A stretch of 64,000 bases of DNA from Rhizobium leucaenae USDA 9039 (GTDB lineage Bacteria > Pseudomonadota > Alphaproteobacteria > Rhizobiales > Rhizobiaceae). Positions 46,835-55,243 of this stretch are shown in pieces. Each line of letters starts with the position of its first letter. Position 1 is the first letter of the stretch. Made by a program: the position numbers and the translations under genes. The DNA is taken from positions 186,001 to 250,000 of the forward strand of contig NZ_AUFB01000003.1 in NCBI RefSeq assembly GCF_000426285.1, given 5' to 3'. The notes under the pieces were generated by a model. That model was given only the letters and a program-made list of their open reading frames with translations, did not search any database and was not told where the DNA came from.

Positions 46835-47443
46835 ATGGACTTTTCGACATATTTTACCGGAATGACGATGGGGCTAAGTCTCATTGTCGCCATTGGCGCA
46901 CAGAACGCGTTCATTCTCCGCCAAGGTCTACGCCACGAGTACGTCTTCGCGGTTTGCCTTGCTTGCGCCCTGTCGGACGCTGTTCTTATCGTAGTCGGGG
47001 TCACGAGCCTAAAGCAGGTCATCGCCGTGCTGCCATGGCTGGATCCCGCCATGCGTTACGGCGGGACGGCATTTCTCGTCTGGTATGGGGCGAAAAGCCT
47101 GTTATCCGCGATACGATCCACCGGCGCTCTATCGGCGGCGAACAGCAGTTCGGCGAGCTTCCGCAAAACCATGGCCATGTGTCTCGCCCTAACCTGGCTC
47201 AATCCTCACGTTTACCTCGACACCGTCGTGCTCCTCGGAACGATCGCGACGCGCTTTCCAGGGCATCAGGCGGAATTTGCCGCAGGGGCGATGACCGGGT
47301 CGTTCCTGTTCTTCTTTTCACTGGGATACGGCGCGACCCGACTGAAACCTATCTTTTCACGGCCAGCGTCATGGCGCATTCTTGAGGCCATCATCGCCTG
47401 CATCATGTGGCTGATCGCTTTCAAACTTCTCGGCGGAATGTGA
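46835..47443 (+). CDS. LysE/ArgO-type amino-acid exporter
   Basis: The 202-residue inner-membrane protein of the LysE family has six hydrophobic segments and opens with FTGMTMGLSLIVAIGAQNAFILRQG, where AQNAF is the LysE/ArgO marker. TWLNPHVYLDTVVLLG in the fourth segment is also diagnostic. It is predicted to export lysine and/or arginine when ArgP senses excess. ATG 46835. A dapA-like gene follows 57 bases later on the same strand. Confidence 0.92.
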   Translation: MDFSTYFTGMTMGLSLIVAIGAQNAFILRQGLRHEYVFAVCLACALSDAVLIVVGVTSLKQVIAVLPWLDPAMRYGGTAFLVWYGAKSLLSAIRSTGALSAANSSSASFRKTMAMCLALTWLNPHVYLDTVVLLGTIATRFPGHQAEFAAGAMTGSFLFFFSLGYGATRLKPIFSRPASWRILEAIIACIMWLIAFKLLGGM

Positions 47444-47500
47444 ATTCGCTGGGGTGTGGGTATGAAGCCTCTACTTTCGCGGTCTGGGAAGGAACTGAAT

Positions 47501-48403
47501 ATGACGCTTTTTCACGGCCTTTCGGCTTTTCCGATTACGCCAACCGATGAGCACGGCGTCGTCGATGCCACTGCCTTGACCAGGCTTTTGACACGCATCG
47601 CTGCAGGGAAGGCCGATTCGATCGGCCTGCTCGGAAGCACGGGCGGCTACGCGTTTCTTTCTCGTGACCAAAGACGTCGCGCTGTCGATGCGGCGATGTC
47701 GGCCGTCGGAGGAAAGATACCGGTCATCGTTGGGGTCGGTGCGCTGCGTACGGATGAGGCGCAAGCTTTGGCACGCGATGCCCTGGAGGCGGGAGCGGAT
47801 GCGCTTCTCCTTGCACCGGTTTCATACACGCCGCTCACCGATGACGAGGTCTATGAACACTTCGCTGCCGTCGCCGACGCCGGTCAACTTCCCTTATGCA
47901 TCTACAACAATCCCGGCACCACGAAATTCACGTTCAGCAAGGAACTGATCGCCAGGCTGGCAAAAGTCGCGAACATCCAGGCCGTAAAGATGCCGCTGCC
48001 ATCCGGCGCAGATTTCCGGTCTGAGCTTGAGAGCCTGAGATCGGAGACGCAGTCGGGCTTCGCGATAGGTTATAGCGGTGACTGGGGCGCTGCCGACGCT
48101 CTGCTGGCAGGAGCAGACGCCTGGTACAGCGTCGTTGCCGGGCTTTTGCCCGCCGAAGCGCTCGCTTTGACGAGAGCGGCACAAAGCCGCGATGTCGAGA
48201 AGGTGCGAACCATCAACACCGCATTCGAACCGCTTTGGTCACTGTTCAAGGAATTCGGCAGCTTCCGCGTCATGTTCGCAATTGCAGAAACCCTCGATCT
48301 CGGCCGCTTCGAGCCACCTCGCCCTGTTCTCGGGCTCCAAGAGCGAGCGCGGCAGCGTGTTAAAGAGGCCTTGAATGCGCTGGGTTCGGTCTCAAGCCTA
48401 TAG
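47501..48403 (+). CDS. Dihydrodipicolinate synthase-family aldolase (DapA-like)
   Basis: The 300-residue protein is a Class I (Schiff-base) aldolase of the DapA/NAL family: GSTGGYAFLSRDQR, YNNPGTTKFT (Tyr), and the lysine in IQAVKMPLPSG as the Schiff-base residue. The substrate loop GLLGSTGG differs from the G-T-T-G-E of true DapA, so it may act on another oxo-acid. Position after lysE and argP suggests a role in lysine/arginine-related metabolism. ATG 47501 with GGGAAGGAA ribosome site; the frame extends to 47456. Confidence 0.85.
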   Translation: MTLFHGLSAFPITPTDEHGVVDATALTRLLTRIAAGKADSIGLLGSTGGYAFLSRDQRRRAVDAAMSAVGGKIPVIVGVGALRTDEAQALARDALEAGADALLLAPVSYTPLTDDEVYEHFAAVADAGQLPLCIYNNPGTTKFTFSKELIARLAKVANIQAVKMPLPSGADFRSELESLRSETQSGFAIGYSGDWGAADALLAGADAWYSVVAGLLPAEALALTRAAQSRDVEKVRTINTAFEPLWSLFKEFGSFRVMFAIAETLDLGRFEPPRPVLGLQERARQRVKEALNALGSVSSL

Positions 48404-48474
48404 ATCTTCAAGAACGACCTACCGGCCTCTTCGATGCCGGACTTTCTTTGACGCACTTACTGCCGGGCAAAGAA

Positions 48475-48496
48475 AAGCCCCGCCGGAGCGGGGCTT
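48475..48496. terminator. Hairpin terminator between the dapA-like gene and yidC
   Basis: AAGCCCCG and CGGGGCTT flank a short loop, forming a stem of 8 pairs, between two convergent genes. A short A/T-rich stretch on each side (CAAAGAAAAG upstream) makes it usable mainly for the minus-strand yidC message. Confidence 0.7.
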
Positions 48497-48502
48497 GAAG
48501 GG

Positions 48503-50317
48503 TCATTTCGATGGCGCCGGTTTTCGTTTGAAGAGGCCCTTGAGATTGTCGAAGAGTTCCACCTTCACGCCGTGGCGCTTCATGATGATCGACTGCTGGA
48601 TGACCGACAGCGTGTTGTTCCACGCCCAGTAGATCACGAGACCGGCCGGGAAGCTGGAGAGCATGAACATGAACACCAGCGGCATCCAGGTGAAGATCAT
48701 CGCCTGTGTCGGGTCCGGCGGCGTCGGGTTCATGCGCATCTGCAGGAACATGGTCACGCCCATGATCAGCGGCCAGACGCCGAGATGCAGAATGGTCGGC
48801 GCGGTAAACGGCAGCAGGCCGAACAGGTTGACGATCGAGGTCGGGTCGGGAGCGGAAAGATCCTGAATCCAGCCGAAGAACGGCGCATGGCGCATCTCGA
48901 TGGTGATGTAGATCACCTTGTAGAGTGAGAAGAAGATCGGGATCTGCAACAGCACCGGCCAGCAGCCCGCGATCGGGTTGATCTTCTCTTCCTTATAGAG
49001 CTGCATCGTCGCCTGCTGCAGGCCCATGCGATCGTCGCCGAACTTGGCCTTCAGCTCTTCCATCTTCGGCTGCATGCGCTTCATGTTCGCCATCGAGGCA
49101 TATTGCTTGCTGGCGAGCGGGAAGAACAGCGCCTTGACGACGATGGTCGTGCAGAGGATGGCGACGCCGAAATTGCCGAAGAAATGGAAGAAGAAATCCA
49201 TCAGCTTGAACATCGGCTTGGTGATGAAATAGAACCATCCCCAATCGATCAGGCGGTCGAAACGCGGGATCGAATAGCTCGTCTCGTAGCGGTCGATGAC
49301 AGGCACTTCCTTGGCACCAGCGAAGACGAGGCTCTTCAGCTCCTGCGACTGGCCGGGCGCGATGGTGACGGCGTCCTGCTTATAGTCGGCCTGATAGCGC
49401 GGCTGGCCGTCGGTAAAATGCGAGAAGTGGGCATCGTAGGCGGTCGACTGCGGCGGCACGATCGTTGCGGCCCAGTACTTGTCGGTGATGCCGAGCCAGC
49501 CGCCAGTCGCCTTCGCCGGATTGACGGCTTCCTTTTCGGCGGCGGTGTATTTGGTCTCGATCAGGCCGTCGTCGCCGATGACGCCGATGAAGCCTTCATG
49601 CAGCACGTAGGCGGTCGGTGTGGTCGGCTTGTTGTAGCGGGTCACGCGGCCATAGCTCGACAGCGACACCGGCGCCTGACCGCTATTGGCGATCTTGTCG
49701 GTGATCGTGAACATATAATGTTCGTCGACGGAAATGGTGCGGCTAAAGGTGATGCCCTTGTCGTTGGTATAGGAGAGCGTCACCGGCGTCTTCTCGGTCA
49801 GCTTATCGCCGCTCGCAAGGGTCCAGACGGTCGAGGGGCCGGGAACGGCGCCGCTCGCGTCGCTGCCGATATAACCGAGCTCGGTGAAATAGCCATCCTT
49901 GGTGTCGGCCGGGCTGAACAGCGTGATGATCGGGCTGCTCTTGTCGACCGTCTCATGATAGGTCTTGAGCTGCAGATCGTCGAGGCGGGCACCTTCCAGA
50001 TTGATGGAACCGGCAAGCGCGGGCGTGTCGATGGCGACGCGCGAGGACGACGTTTTGGCAACCGATTGAGCGCGGTCAAGGGTCGTCGGTGCCGTCTGGC
50101 CGTTCGCCGGCAGGGAACCGTTTACGGCAGTGCCTGCGGCCGGGGTCTGTGTCTGTGTCTGCTTGGTCTGAGCCTGCTGCGTCTGCTGCTGCAGCTTGGC
50201 GGCTTGTTCGGCCTGGCGCTGCGCTTCGAGGCGCGGGTTCATGTAGAAAAACTGCCAGCCGAGGACGATCAGCACAGACAGGGCAATTGCTATGAAGTAA
50301 TTGCGGTTATTTTCCAT
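48503..50317 (-). CDS. yidC: Membrane protein insertase YidC
   Basis: It inserts and folds inner-membrane proteins, alone or with SecYEG. The 604-residue protein has the Gram-negative layout: N-terminal helix (NYFIAIALSVLIVLGWQFF), a low-complexity Gln/Thr linker (about 35-65), a large periplasmic domain, then the 5-helix core (FGVAILCTTIVVKALFFPLASKQ, FFSLYKVIYITIEMRHAPF, FTWMPLVFMFMLSSFPAGLVIYWAWNN). It lies next to rnpA and rpmH, the usual order, with an ATGA overlap to rnpA; 50320 is an alternative start. Confidence 0.97.
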   Translation of the reverse strand: MENNRNYFIAIALSVLIVLGWQFFYMNPRLEAQRQAEQAAKLQQQTQQAQTKQTQTQTPAAGTAVNGSLPANGQTAPTTLDRAQSVAKTSSSRVAIDTPALAGSINLEGARLDDLQLKTYHETVDKSSPIITLFSPADTKDGYFTELGYIGSDASGAVPGPSTVWTLASGDKLTEKTPVTLSYTNDKGITFSRTISVDEHYMFTITDKIANSGQAPVSLSSYGRVTRYNKPTTPTAYVLHEGFIGVIGDDGLIETKYTAAEKEAVNPAKATGGWLGITDKYWAATIVPPQSTAYDAHFSHFTDGQPRYQADYKQDAVTIAPGQSQELKSLVFAGAKEVPVIDRYETSYSIPRFDRLIDWGWFYFITKPMFKLMDFFFHFFGNFGVAILCTTIVVKALFFPLASKQYASMANMKRMQPKMEELKAKFGDDRMGLQQATMQLYKEEKINPIAGCWPVLLQIPIFFSLYKVIYITIEMRHAPFFGWIQDLSAPDPTSIVNLFGLLPFTAPTILHLGVWPLIMGVTMFLQMRMNPTPPDPTQAMIFTWMPLVFMFMLSSFPAGLVIYWAWNNTLSVIQQSIIMKRHGVKVELFDNLKGLFKRKPAPSK

Positions 50318-50718
50318 CATACTTTCCTGGAGCGGTCCGTTTCCGGCCGCCGGTGTTTCGGCCTGGTTTCGACACGGCTGACGAGCTCGCCCGCCAGTTT
50401 TTCGAAAGATGCGGTCAGCACATCGCGCCGCGCGACAACCACATAGTCGTGTCCGGGCTGCATTGCAAATCCCGCATGAAGTCGCACGGCTTCTTTCAGC
50501 CTGCGCCGCATGCGGTTTCGTTCCACCGCGTTGCCATGTTTTTTGGTGACGGTAAATCCAACGCGGGGTTCGGCGTCGGGGAGCTTGCGGTCCAGCACTT
50601 CGATGAGGAAGAGGCTTCCCCGGCGTTTTTCGCCTTCACGAACTGCAAGAAACTGCGGCCGGCTTTTCAGCCGCCCGACAGTCTTTTTTGGTCGTTCATT
50701 CGTCAATTCGCCCGCCAT
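50317..50718 (-). CDS. rnpA: Ribonuclease P protein component
   Basis: It is the protein subunit of RNase P, which matures tRNA 5' ends. Of 133 residues, the central RNR motif and neighbouring basic region are intact: [26 protein letters not shown]. The N-terminus begins [13 protein letters not shown] and a basic, Ser/Arg-rich tail ([13 protein letters not shown]) closes it. It overlaps yidC by four bases and follows rpmH after 21 bases. Confidence 0.96.
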   Translation of the reverse strand: MAGELTNERPKKTVGRLKSRPQFLAVREGEKRRGSLFLIEVLDRKLPDAEPRVGFTVTKKHGNAVERNRMRRRLKEAVRLHAGFAMQPGHDYVVVARRDVLTASFEKLAGELVSRVETRPKHRRPETDRSRKV

Positions 50719-50739
50719 CTTTATCGGGCATTCCGGCCC

Positions 50740-50874
50740 TTAGGCCGAAAGACGCTTGCGACCGCGGTTACGGCGAGCGGAGAGAACCGCGCGGCCGCCC
50801 TTGGTAGCCATGCGCGCACGGAAACCGTGACGACGCTTGCGGACAAGCTTGGATGGTTGATAGGTACGCTTCAT
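50740..50874 (-). CDS. rpmH: Ribosomal protein L34
   Basis: This 44-residue basic protein is complete: [18 protein letters not shown], then [17 protein letters not shown] and NRGRKRLSA. It is the first gene of the rpmH-rnpA-yidC block and is convergent in neither direction; transcription starts somewhere in the 435-base interval before it. The short length explains why it can be missed in ORF surveys. Confidence 0.97.
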   Translation of the reverse strand: MKRTYQPSKLVRKRRHGFRARMATKGGRAVLSARRNRGRKRLSA

Positions 50875-51310
50875 TTATTTAAACACCGCGGAGTGCGGCC
50901 CTTCTTGAGCTTTGCTTTAAAAGCAAGGAGCGTTGTTGATTATGGCGAACGGGCTTGGCCGGCAAATGCAGGCTCCATAGACCGGACGTGCGCGGGCTTA
51001 TACGGATCAAGGCCTAGGAAGTCAATTATACCGGCGCAGATTCCTGGAATCCGGCTTTTCCTATCAAAAATGCTTCGCGCAACAGCTGTGTCCAGCGATA
51101 CAACCACATGCAGGTGGTTAACTGCTAAGCTTCCCTTTTTATAATATAAGATGCAGATATTGCCGCGAGTTCGCCAGATGATTGAAAGTGTTTTGGAAAT
51201 TATATTCGAAATATCCGCAAGATAACTTTAATGATTTTAGTCGATACCTAGCGATATGCCCGGGAAAACCCTGGCTTTTTGGGGGTCTTCCGCTTCTAGG
51301 GGGCATATCG
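50875..51310. other. Divergent promoter interval between rpmH and a chemoreceptor gene
   Basis: No gene is supported in these 436 bases. A TTGCTTT-A-AAAGCAA dyad lies at 50912-50926, within about 40 bases of rpmH, and AACCAC-N6-GTGGTT at 51102-51119 lies before the chemoreceptor. A locally AT-rich stretch at 51130-51240 (TTTTTATAATATAAGATG and beyond) looks like promoter DNA for the chemoreceptor. No DnaA box cluster was seen. Confidence 0.6.
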
Positions 51311-53314
51311 TTGAAGATTCGTGGTAAAATCAATCTGCTCGTATCCGTGATGGCCGGTGCTGCCCTTTTGATCGGCGCAACCGCTCTTTACGCGGTCAAC
51401 CAATATGACCGGCAGCTTCAGGCCTATGAGCTCGCAGCGAACCGTGCCTATATGGGCGAGCGCCTGAACCGCTACGTCACCGCGGTCGTCATGGAATCGC
51501 GCGGCATATATGCGTCCGATACCACCAAGGATGCAAAGAACTTCGCCGATGGATTGATGAAGGACCTCGACGAGATCGACAAGGTGCTGGCCGCCTGGTC
51601 GCCGTCGGTCCCCGAAGAGCAGAAAGCCGAATTCGCCAAACTGCAGGATCGCGCCCGCGAATTCCGGACATTCCGGACCGAGACCGCTCGGCTTGGTGTG
51701 TCCGAAAGTCCGGATGCCGCCAACAAGCAGGGCAACAACGACGCCAACCGTGCCAACCGCAAGGCATTCCAGGCTGAGATCGATGCGGTCGTTCAGACCG
51801 ATAAAGCGGCACTTGACGACGTCAATGCCGAAGTTACGGAAGTCCGTCAAACAGTCCTTTGGGTCGTGCTCGGCATGATGGTGGCGGGGATCGGCGCCGG
51901 TGCCGGCCTCGGCATGTATATCGGCACCGTGCATCTGAGCCGGCCGATCCGCAAGGTGACCGAGACGCTGAAACAAGTGGCCGACGGCAATTTCGACGTC
52001 GAGGTTCCCTTCGCCGGTCGCGCCGACGAAATCGGCGAGATGGCTGCCGCCGTCGACATATTCAAGCAGAACGGCAATGCCGTGCGGCGCATGAATGCCG
52101 AGGAGACGGCGATGCGCGCCAAGAGCGACGATCTGCAATCCAGCATGTCGCTTGTCGTTTCCGCCGCCGCCGCCGGTGATTTCAGCCGCCGCATCGATAA
52201 GGATTATGGCGACGTCAACCTCAATCGCTTTGCCGGCAACATCAATGAACTTCTGACGAGCGTCGACACGGGCATTGGCGAGGTCCGTCGCGTCCTTGCC
52301 AGCCTTGCCGAAGGCGATCTGACCCAGACCATGCGCGGCGAATTCCACGGCGCCTTCGCCGAACTGCAGCAGAACGTCAACAGCACCTTTGCGACCCTCA
52401 AGAGCACCATGCGCGAAGTGCGCGAGACCACGGGCTCCATCAACACCAATACCAACGAGCTGCGCGCCGCAAGCGACGATCTCTCGAAGCGCACCGAACA
52501 GCAGGCCGCTGCCCTGGAAGAGACATCGGCGGCGCTCGACGAGATCACCGCCGTCGTGCAAAGCTCCACCGAGCGGGCGCAGGAAGCGAGCGTCATGGTG
52601 ACGGAAGCGAAGGAGAACGCCGCTCATTCCGGCAAGGTGGTTCGCAACGCCGTCGATGCCATGGGCCGCATCGAACAGGCATCCGGCGAGATCAGTCAGA
52701 TCATCGGCGTTATCGACGAGATCGCCTTCCAGACCAATCTGCTGGCATTGAATGCCGGCGTCGAGGCCGCCCGTGCGGGCGAGGCGGGCAAGGGCTTTGC
52801 CGTCGTCGCCCAGGAAGTGCGCGAACTGGCGCAGCGCTCCGCCACTGCCGCCAAGGACATCAAGGCGCTGATCAGCAAGTCCGGCGATGAAGTGCAGGTC
52901 GGCGTCAAGCTGGTGCAGGCCACCGGCGAGGCGCTGGCGGCGATCGAGGCGCGGGTCTTGAAGATCAACGATCATATCCATTCGATCGCAACGGCCGCCC
53001 GTGAACAGTCGACCGGCCTGACCGAAGTCAACAAGGCCGTCAACCAGATGGACGAGGTGACCCAGCGCAACGCCGCCATGGTCGAGGAAACCTCAGCCGC
53101 CACGCATCGCCTGTCGGGCGAGGCCGATGGTCTCGTCCGCCTCGTCGCCCGTTTCAAGGTCGACACCGGCGCTGCTTCCGCTCCGGTATCTGCGCGCACC
53201 GAAACGCATCGTCCCGTCGCTTCGCCGGCACGCCGCATGATGGGCAAGGTCGCCAGCGCCTTTACGGGCGGCGGCGCGCCGGCGCCGGCAGCGCAGGGCT
53301 GGGAAGAATTCTGA
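51311..53314 (+). CDS. Methyl-accepting chemotaxis protein
   Basis: This 667-residue receptor is built of an N-terminal membrane helix (LLVSVMAGAALLIGATALYAV), a periplasmic helical sensing domain (about 35-185, four-helix-bundle type rather than Cache), a second helix (VLWVVLGMMVAGIGAGAGLGM), HAMP segments, and the signalling domain with the [20 protein letters not shown] tip. The C-terminus ends QGWEEF, a CheR-binding pentapeptide as in the other receptor of this window. The start TTG 51311 (MKIRGKINLL) is chosen over 51182 because the upstream residues do not look like a receptor and a GGGGG ribosome site precedes. Ligand unknown. Confidence 0.93.
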   Translation: MKIRGKINLLVSVMAGAALLIGATALYAVNQYDRQLQAYELAANRAYMGERLNRYVTAVVMESRGIYASDTTKDAKNFADGLMKDLDEIDKVLAAWSPSVPEEQKAEFAKLQDRAREFRTFRTETARLGVSESPDAANKQGNNDANRANRKAFQAEIDAVVQTDKAALDDVNAEVTEVRQTVLWVVLGMMVAGIGAGAGLGMYIGTVHLSRPIRKVTETLKQVADGNFDVEVPFAGRADEIGEMAAAVDIFKQNGNAVRRMNAEETAMRAKSDDLQSSMSLVVSAAAAGDFSRRIDKDYGDVNLNRFAGNINELLTSVDTGIGEVRRVLASLAEGDLTQTMRGEFHGAFAELQQNVNSTFATLKSTMREVRETTGSINTNTNELRAASDDLSKRTEQQAAALEETSAALDEITAVVQSSTERAQEASVMVTEAKENAAHSGKVVRNAVDAMGRIEQASGEISQIIGVIDEIAFQTNLLALNAGVEAARAGEAGKGFAVVAQEVRELAQRSATAAKDIKALISKSGDEVQVGVKLVQATGEALAAIEARVLKINDHIHSIATAAREQSTGLTEVNKAVNQMDEVTQRNAAMVEETSAATHRLSGEADGLVRLVARFKVDTGAASAPVSARTETHRPVASPARRMMGKVASAFTGGGAPAPAAQGWEEF

Positions 53315-53482
53315 TCCCGCCTGGGCTCCAAGGGAACGGCGCGCCGACGCGCCTTTCCCGCCTCTGACATGAGCTAACAGCCGCACTGTCACAGAGGCGA
53401 TTGGAAAAACTGTCACAATCTCCTATTATCTGCTTCGATATGTCGTCATCAGATCGCTTTGAAACAAAGCGGGACAGCCGAA

Positions 53483-55003
53483 ATGGATCGTGAGCAAGAC
53501 AGGAACGTCGGCGAAGGCGGCAAGGCCGAGGCTCGGAGTCACTCGCGTTTTTACCGCCCCACCGGCATTTTCGGCGGCCTTTCCGGCAAGCTTCTGATGC
53601 TCACCGTCGTTTTCATTCTGCTTGCCGAAGTGCTGATCTTCGTTCCCTCCGTCGCCAATATGCGTTTGCGCTGGCTGGAGGATCGGCTGAACACGGCCGC
53701 CGCCGCCGCCATCGTCATCGATGGTCTGCAGCCGGTCGAACTGCCCCGTGCGCTTCAGAAGGAAACGCTGATGGCGACGGGCACGCGCGCCATCGTGCTG
53801 CGCAAGGATGGAACCTCGCGGCTGTTGGCGACCGCCGAGATGCCGTCTTCCGTCGACGAGCAATATGATTTGAGCGATGTCTCGCTGCCGACTGCGATGC
53901 GCGATGCCCTGGACACGCTGCTGTTCGGCGGCAACCGCGTCATCCGTGTCTTCGGCCCGGTCGGCGGCGACGCCAGCACCGGCATCGAAGTGGTGTTGAA
54001 GGACACAAGGCTGCGCAGCGCTATGCTTGCCTATTCCGGCAGCGTCCTTTTCGTTTCGATCCTGATTTCGCTGTTCACCGCGACCCTGATCTTCTTCGCC
54101 ATCAATCGCATGATGATCCGCCCGATCCGTCGGCTGACCGACAGCATGCAGACCTTTTCGCAGGATCCGGAAGACCCTAGCCGCGTGCTGGTGTCGGACG
54201 GAGGACGCGACGAACTAGCCGTGGCCGGCCGCCATCTCGCTTCCATGCAGTCGCAATTGCAGAAGACCCTGAAGCAGCAGAAGAACCTCGCCGCTCTCGG
54301 TCTTGCCGTGTCGAAGATCAACCACGATATGCGCAACATCCTTTCGGCCGCGCAACTGATGTCCGACCGCCTGGTCGACGTCGACGATCCGATGGTCAAG
54401 CGTTTTGCACCGAAGTTGCTGCGCACCATCGACCGCGCCGTCGGCTATACGACCGAGGTGCTGTCTTTCGGCCAGACCTCCGAATCGGCCCCGCGCCGCC
54501 GCCGGGTGCATCTTCTCGAACTCATCGACGAAGTCCGCGATATCCTGGCGATCGATCCCGATAGCGGCATCGAATTCGTCGTGCAGATGAGTCCGGATCT
54601 GGAAGTCGACGCCGACAGCGAGCAACTGTTCCGAATCATCCACAATCTCTGCCGCAATGCCCACCAGGCCCTGGTCGCCTTCGCCGAGACGGCGCCCGAT
54701 AGCATCCGCCGCATCACCGTATCGGCGCGTCGCATCGGCAGCGTCGTCAGCATCACGGTCGACGATACCGGCCCCGGCATGCCGCAGAAGGCGCGGGAAA
54801 ATCTTTTCACCGCCTTTCGCGGCTCCGCCCGCTCCGGCGGCACCGGCTTGGGCCTGGCGATCGCCCGCGAACTGGTGCTTGCCCATGGCGGCACCATCGC
54901 GCTGGTGGAAAAACCCGCCGCCGGCACGCAATTCCGCATCGAAATCCCCGACCGTCCGGTCTCGCTCGACGACTACCGCAGCCGCTCCTTCCACGAAAAC
55001 TGA
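53483..55003 (+). CDS. Orphan sensor histidine kinase
   Basis: The 506-residue protein has two membrane helices (LMLTVVFILLAEVLIFVPS; YSGSVLFVSILISLFTATLIFF) around a periplasmic domain, a HAMP domain (NRMMIRPIRRLTDSMQ), and a kinase core. The phospho-acceptor is His281 in SKINHDMRNIL; N box LCRNAHQAL, G1 DDTGPGM and G2 GGTGLGLAIAREL are present, so it should be active. No response regulator lies next to it. ATG 53483 is used; a TTG at 53459 adds eight residues. The preceding intergenic DNA has two ACTGTCACA repeats 24 bases apart. The tRNA-Arg gene follows. Confidence 0.9.
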   Translation: MDREQDRNVGEGGKAEARSHSRFYRPTGIFGGLSGKLLMLTVVFILLAEVLIFVPSVANMRLRWLEDRLNTAAAAAIVIDGLQPVELPRALQKETLMATGTRAIVLRKDGTSRLLATAEMPSSVDEQYDLSDVSLPTAMRDALDTLLFGGNRVIRVFGPVGGDASTGIEVVLKDTRLRSAMLAYSGSVLFVSILISLFTATLIFFAINRMMIRPIRRLTDSMQTFSQDPEDPSRVLVSDGGRDELAVAGRHLASMQSQLQKTLKQQKNLAALGLAVSKINHDMRNILSAAQLMSDRLVDVDDPMVKRFAPKLLRTIDRAVGYTTEVLSFGQTSESAPRRRRVHLLELIDEVRDILAIDPDSGIEFVVQMSPDLEVDADSEQLFRIIHNLCRNAHQALVAFAETAPDSIRRITVSARRIGSVVSITVDDTGPGMPQKARENLFTAFRGSARSGGTGLGLAIARELVLAHGGTIALVEKPAAGTQFRIEIPDRPVSLDDYRSRSFHEN

Positions 55004-55128
55004 GTATTTTCAGCCTCTTCATGAGACCGCTTGTGAAAATCGCGATCTTTTTCACAAATCCACTTGCATTCCCCGGAAGGACCCTTTAGAGAACCGCCCA
55101 CGCCAACGGTTTCTTCCGTTTCGGCCAC

Positions 55129-55205
55129 GCACCCGTAGCTCAGCTGGATAGAGCACCAGACTACGAATCTGGGGGTCAGGAGTTCGAATCTCTTCGGGTG
55201 CGCCA
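55129..55205 (+). tRNA. tRNA-Arg (anticodon ACG)
   Basis: The 77-base gene folds into a full cloverleaf: acceptor GCACCCG pairs with CGGGTGC, the anticodon stem CCAGA/TCTGG frames the loop CTACGAA with anticodon ACG, the T-arm has TTCGAAT, and CCA is encoded at the end (55203-55205). The first anticodon base A is modified to inosine in bacteria by TadA, so it reads CGU, CGC and CGA. No integrase or 3'-end repeat was seen beside it. Confidence 0.98.
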
Positions 55206-55243
55206 TTTTTCATAACTCCAAAACAATGATGGTCACAACGAGC

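Noticed and set aside
49103..50446. A 447-codon plus-strand frame opposite yidC and rnpA.
   Set aside because: It is antisense to genes whose motifs are certain, and its translation is low-complexity shadow sequence.
50875..51310. Replication origin next to rpmH.
   Set aside because: In some bacteria oriC lies by rpmH-dnaA, but no dnaA gene or DnaA-box cluster is present; rhizobial origins lie elsewhere.
51296..52981. A 561-codon minus-strand frame opposite the second chemoreceptor.
   Set aside because: The plus-strand receptor is unmistakable; this is a third-position GC artefact.
53385..53417. A Pho box before the sensor kinase.
   Set aside because: The two CTGTCAC half-sites are 24 bases apart, not 11 as in PhoB sites.
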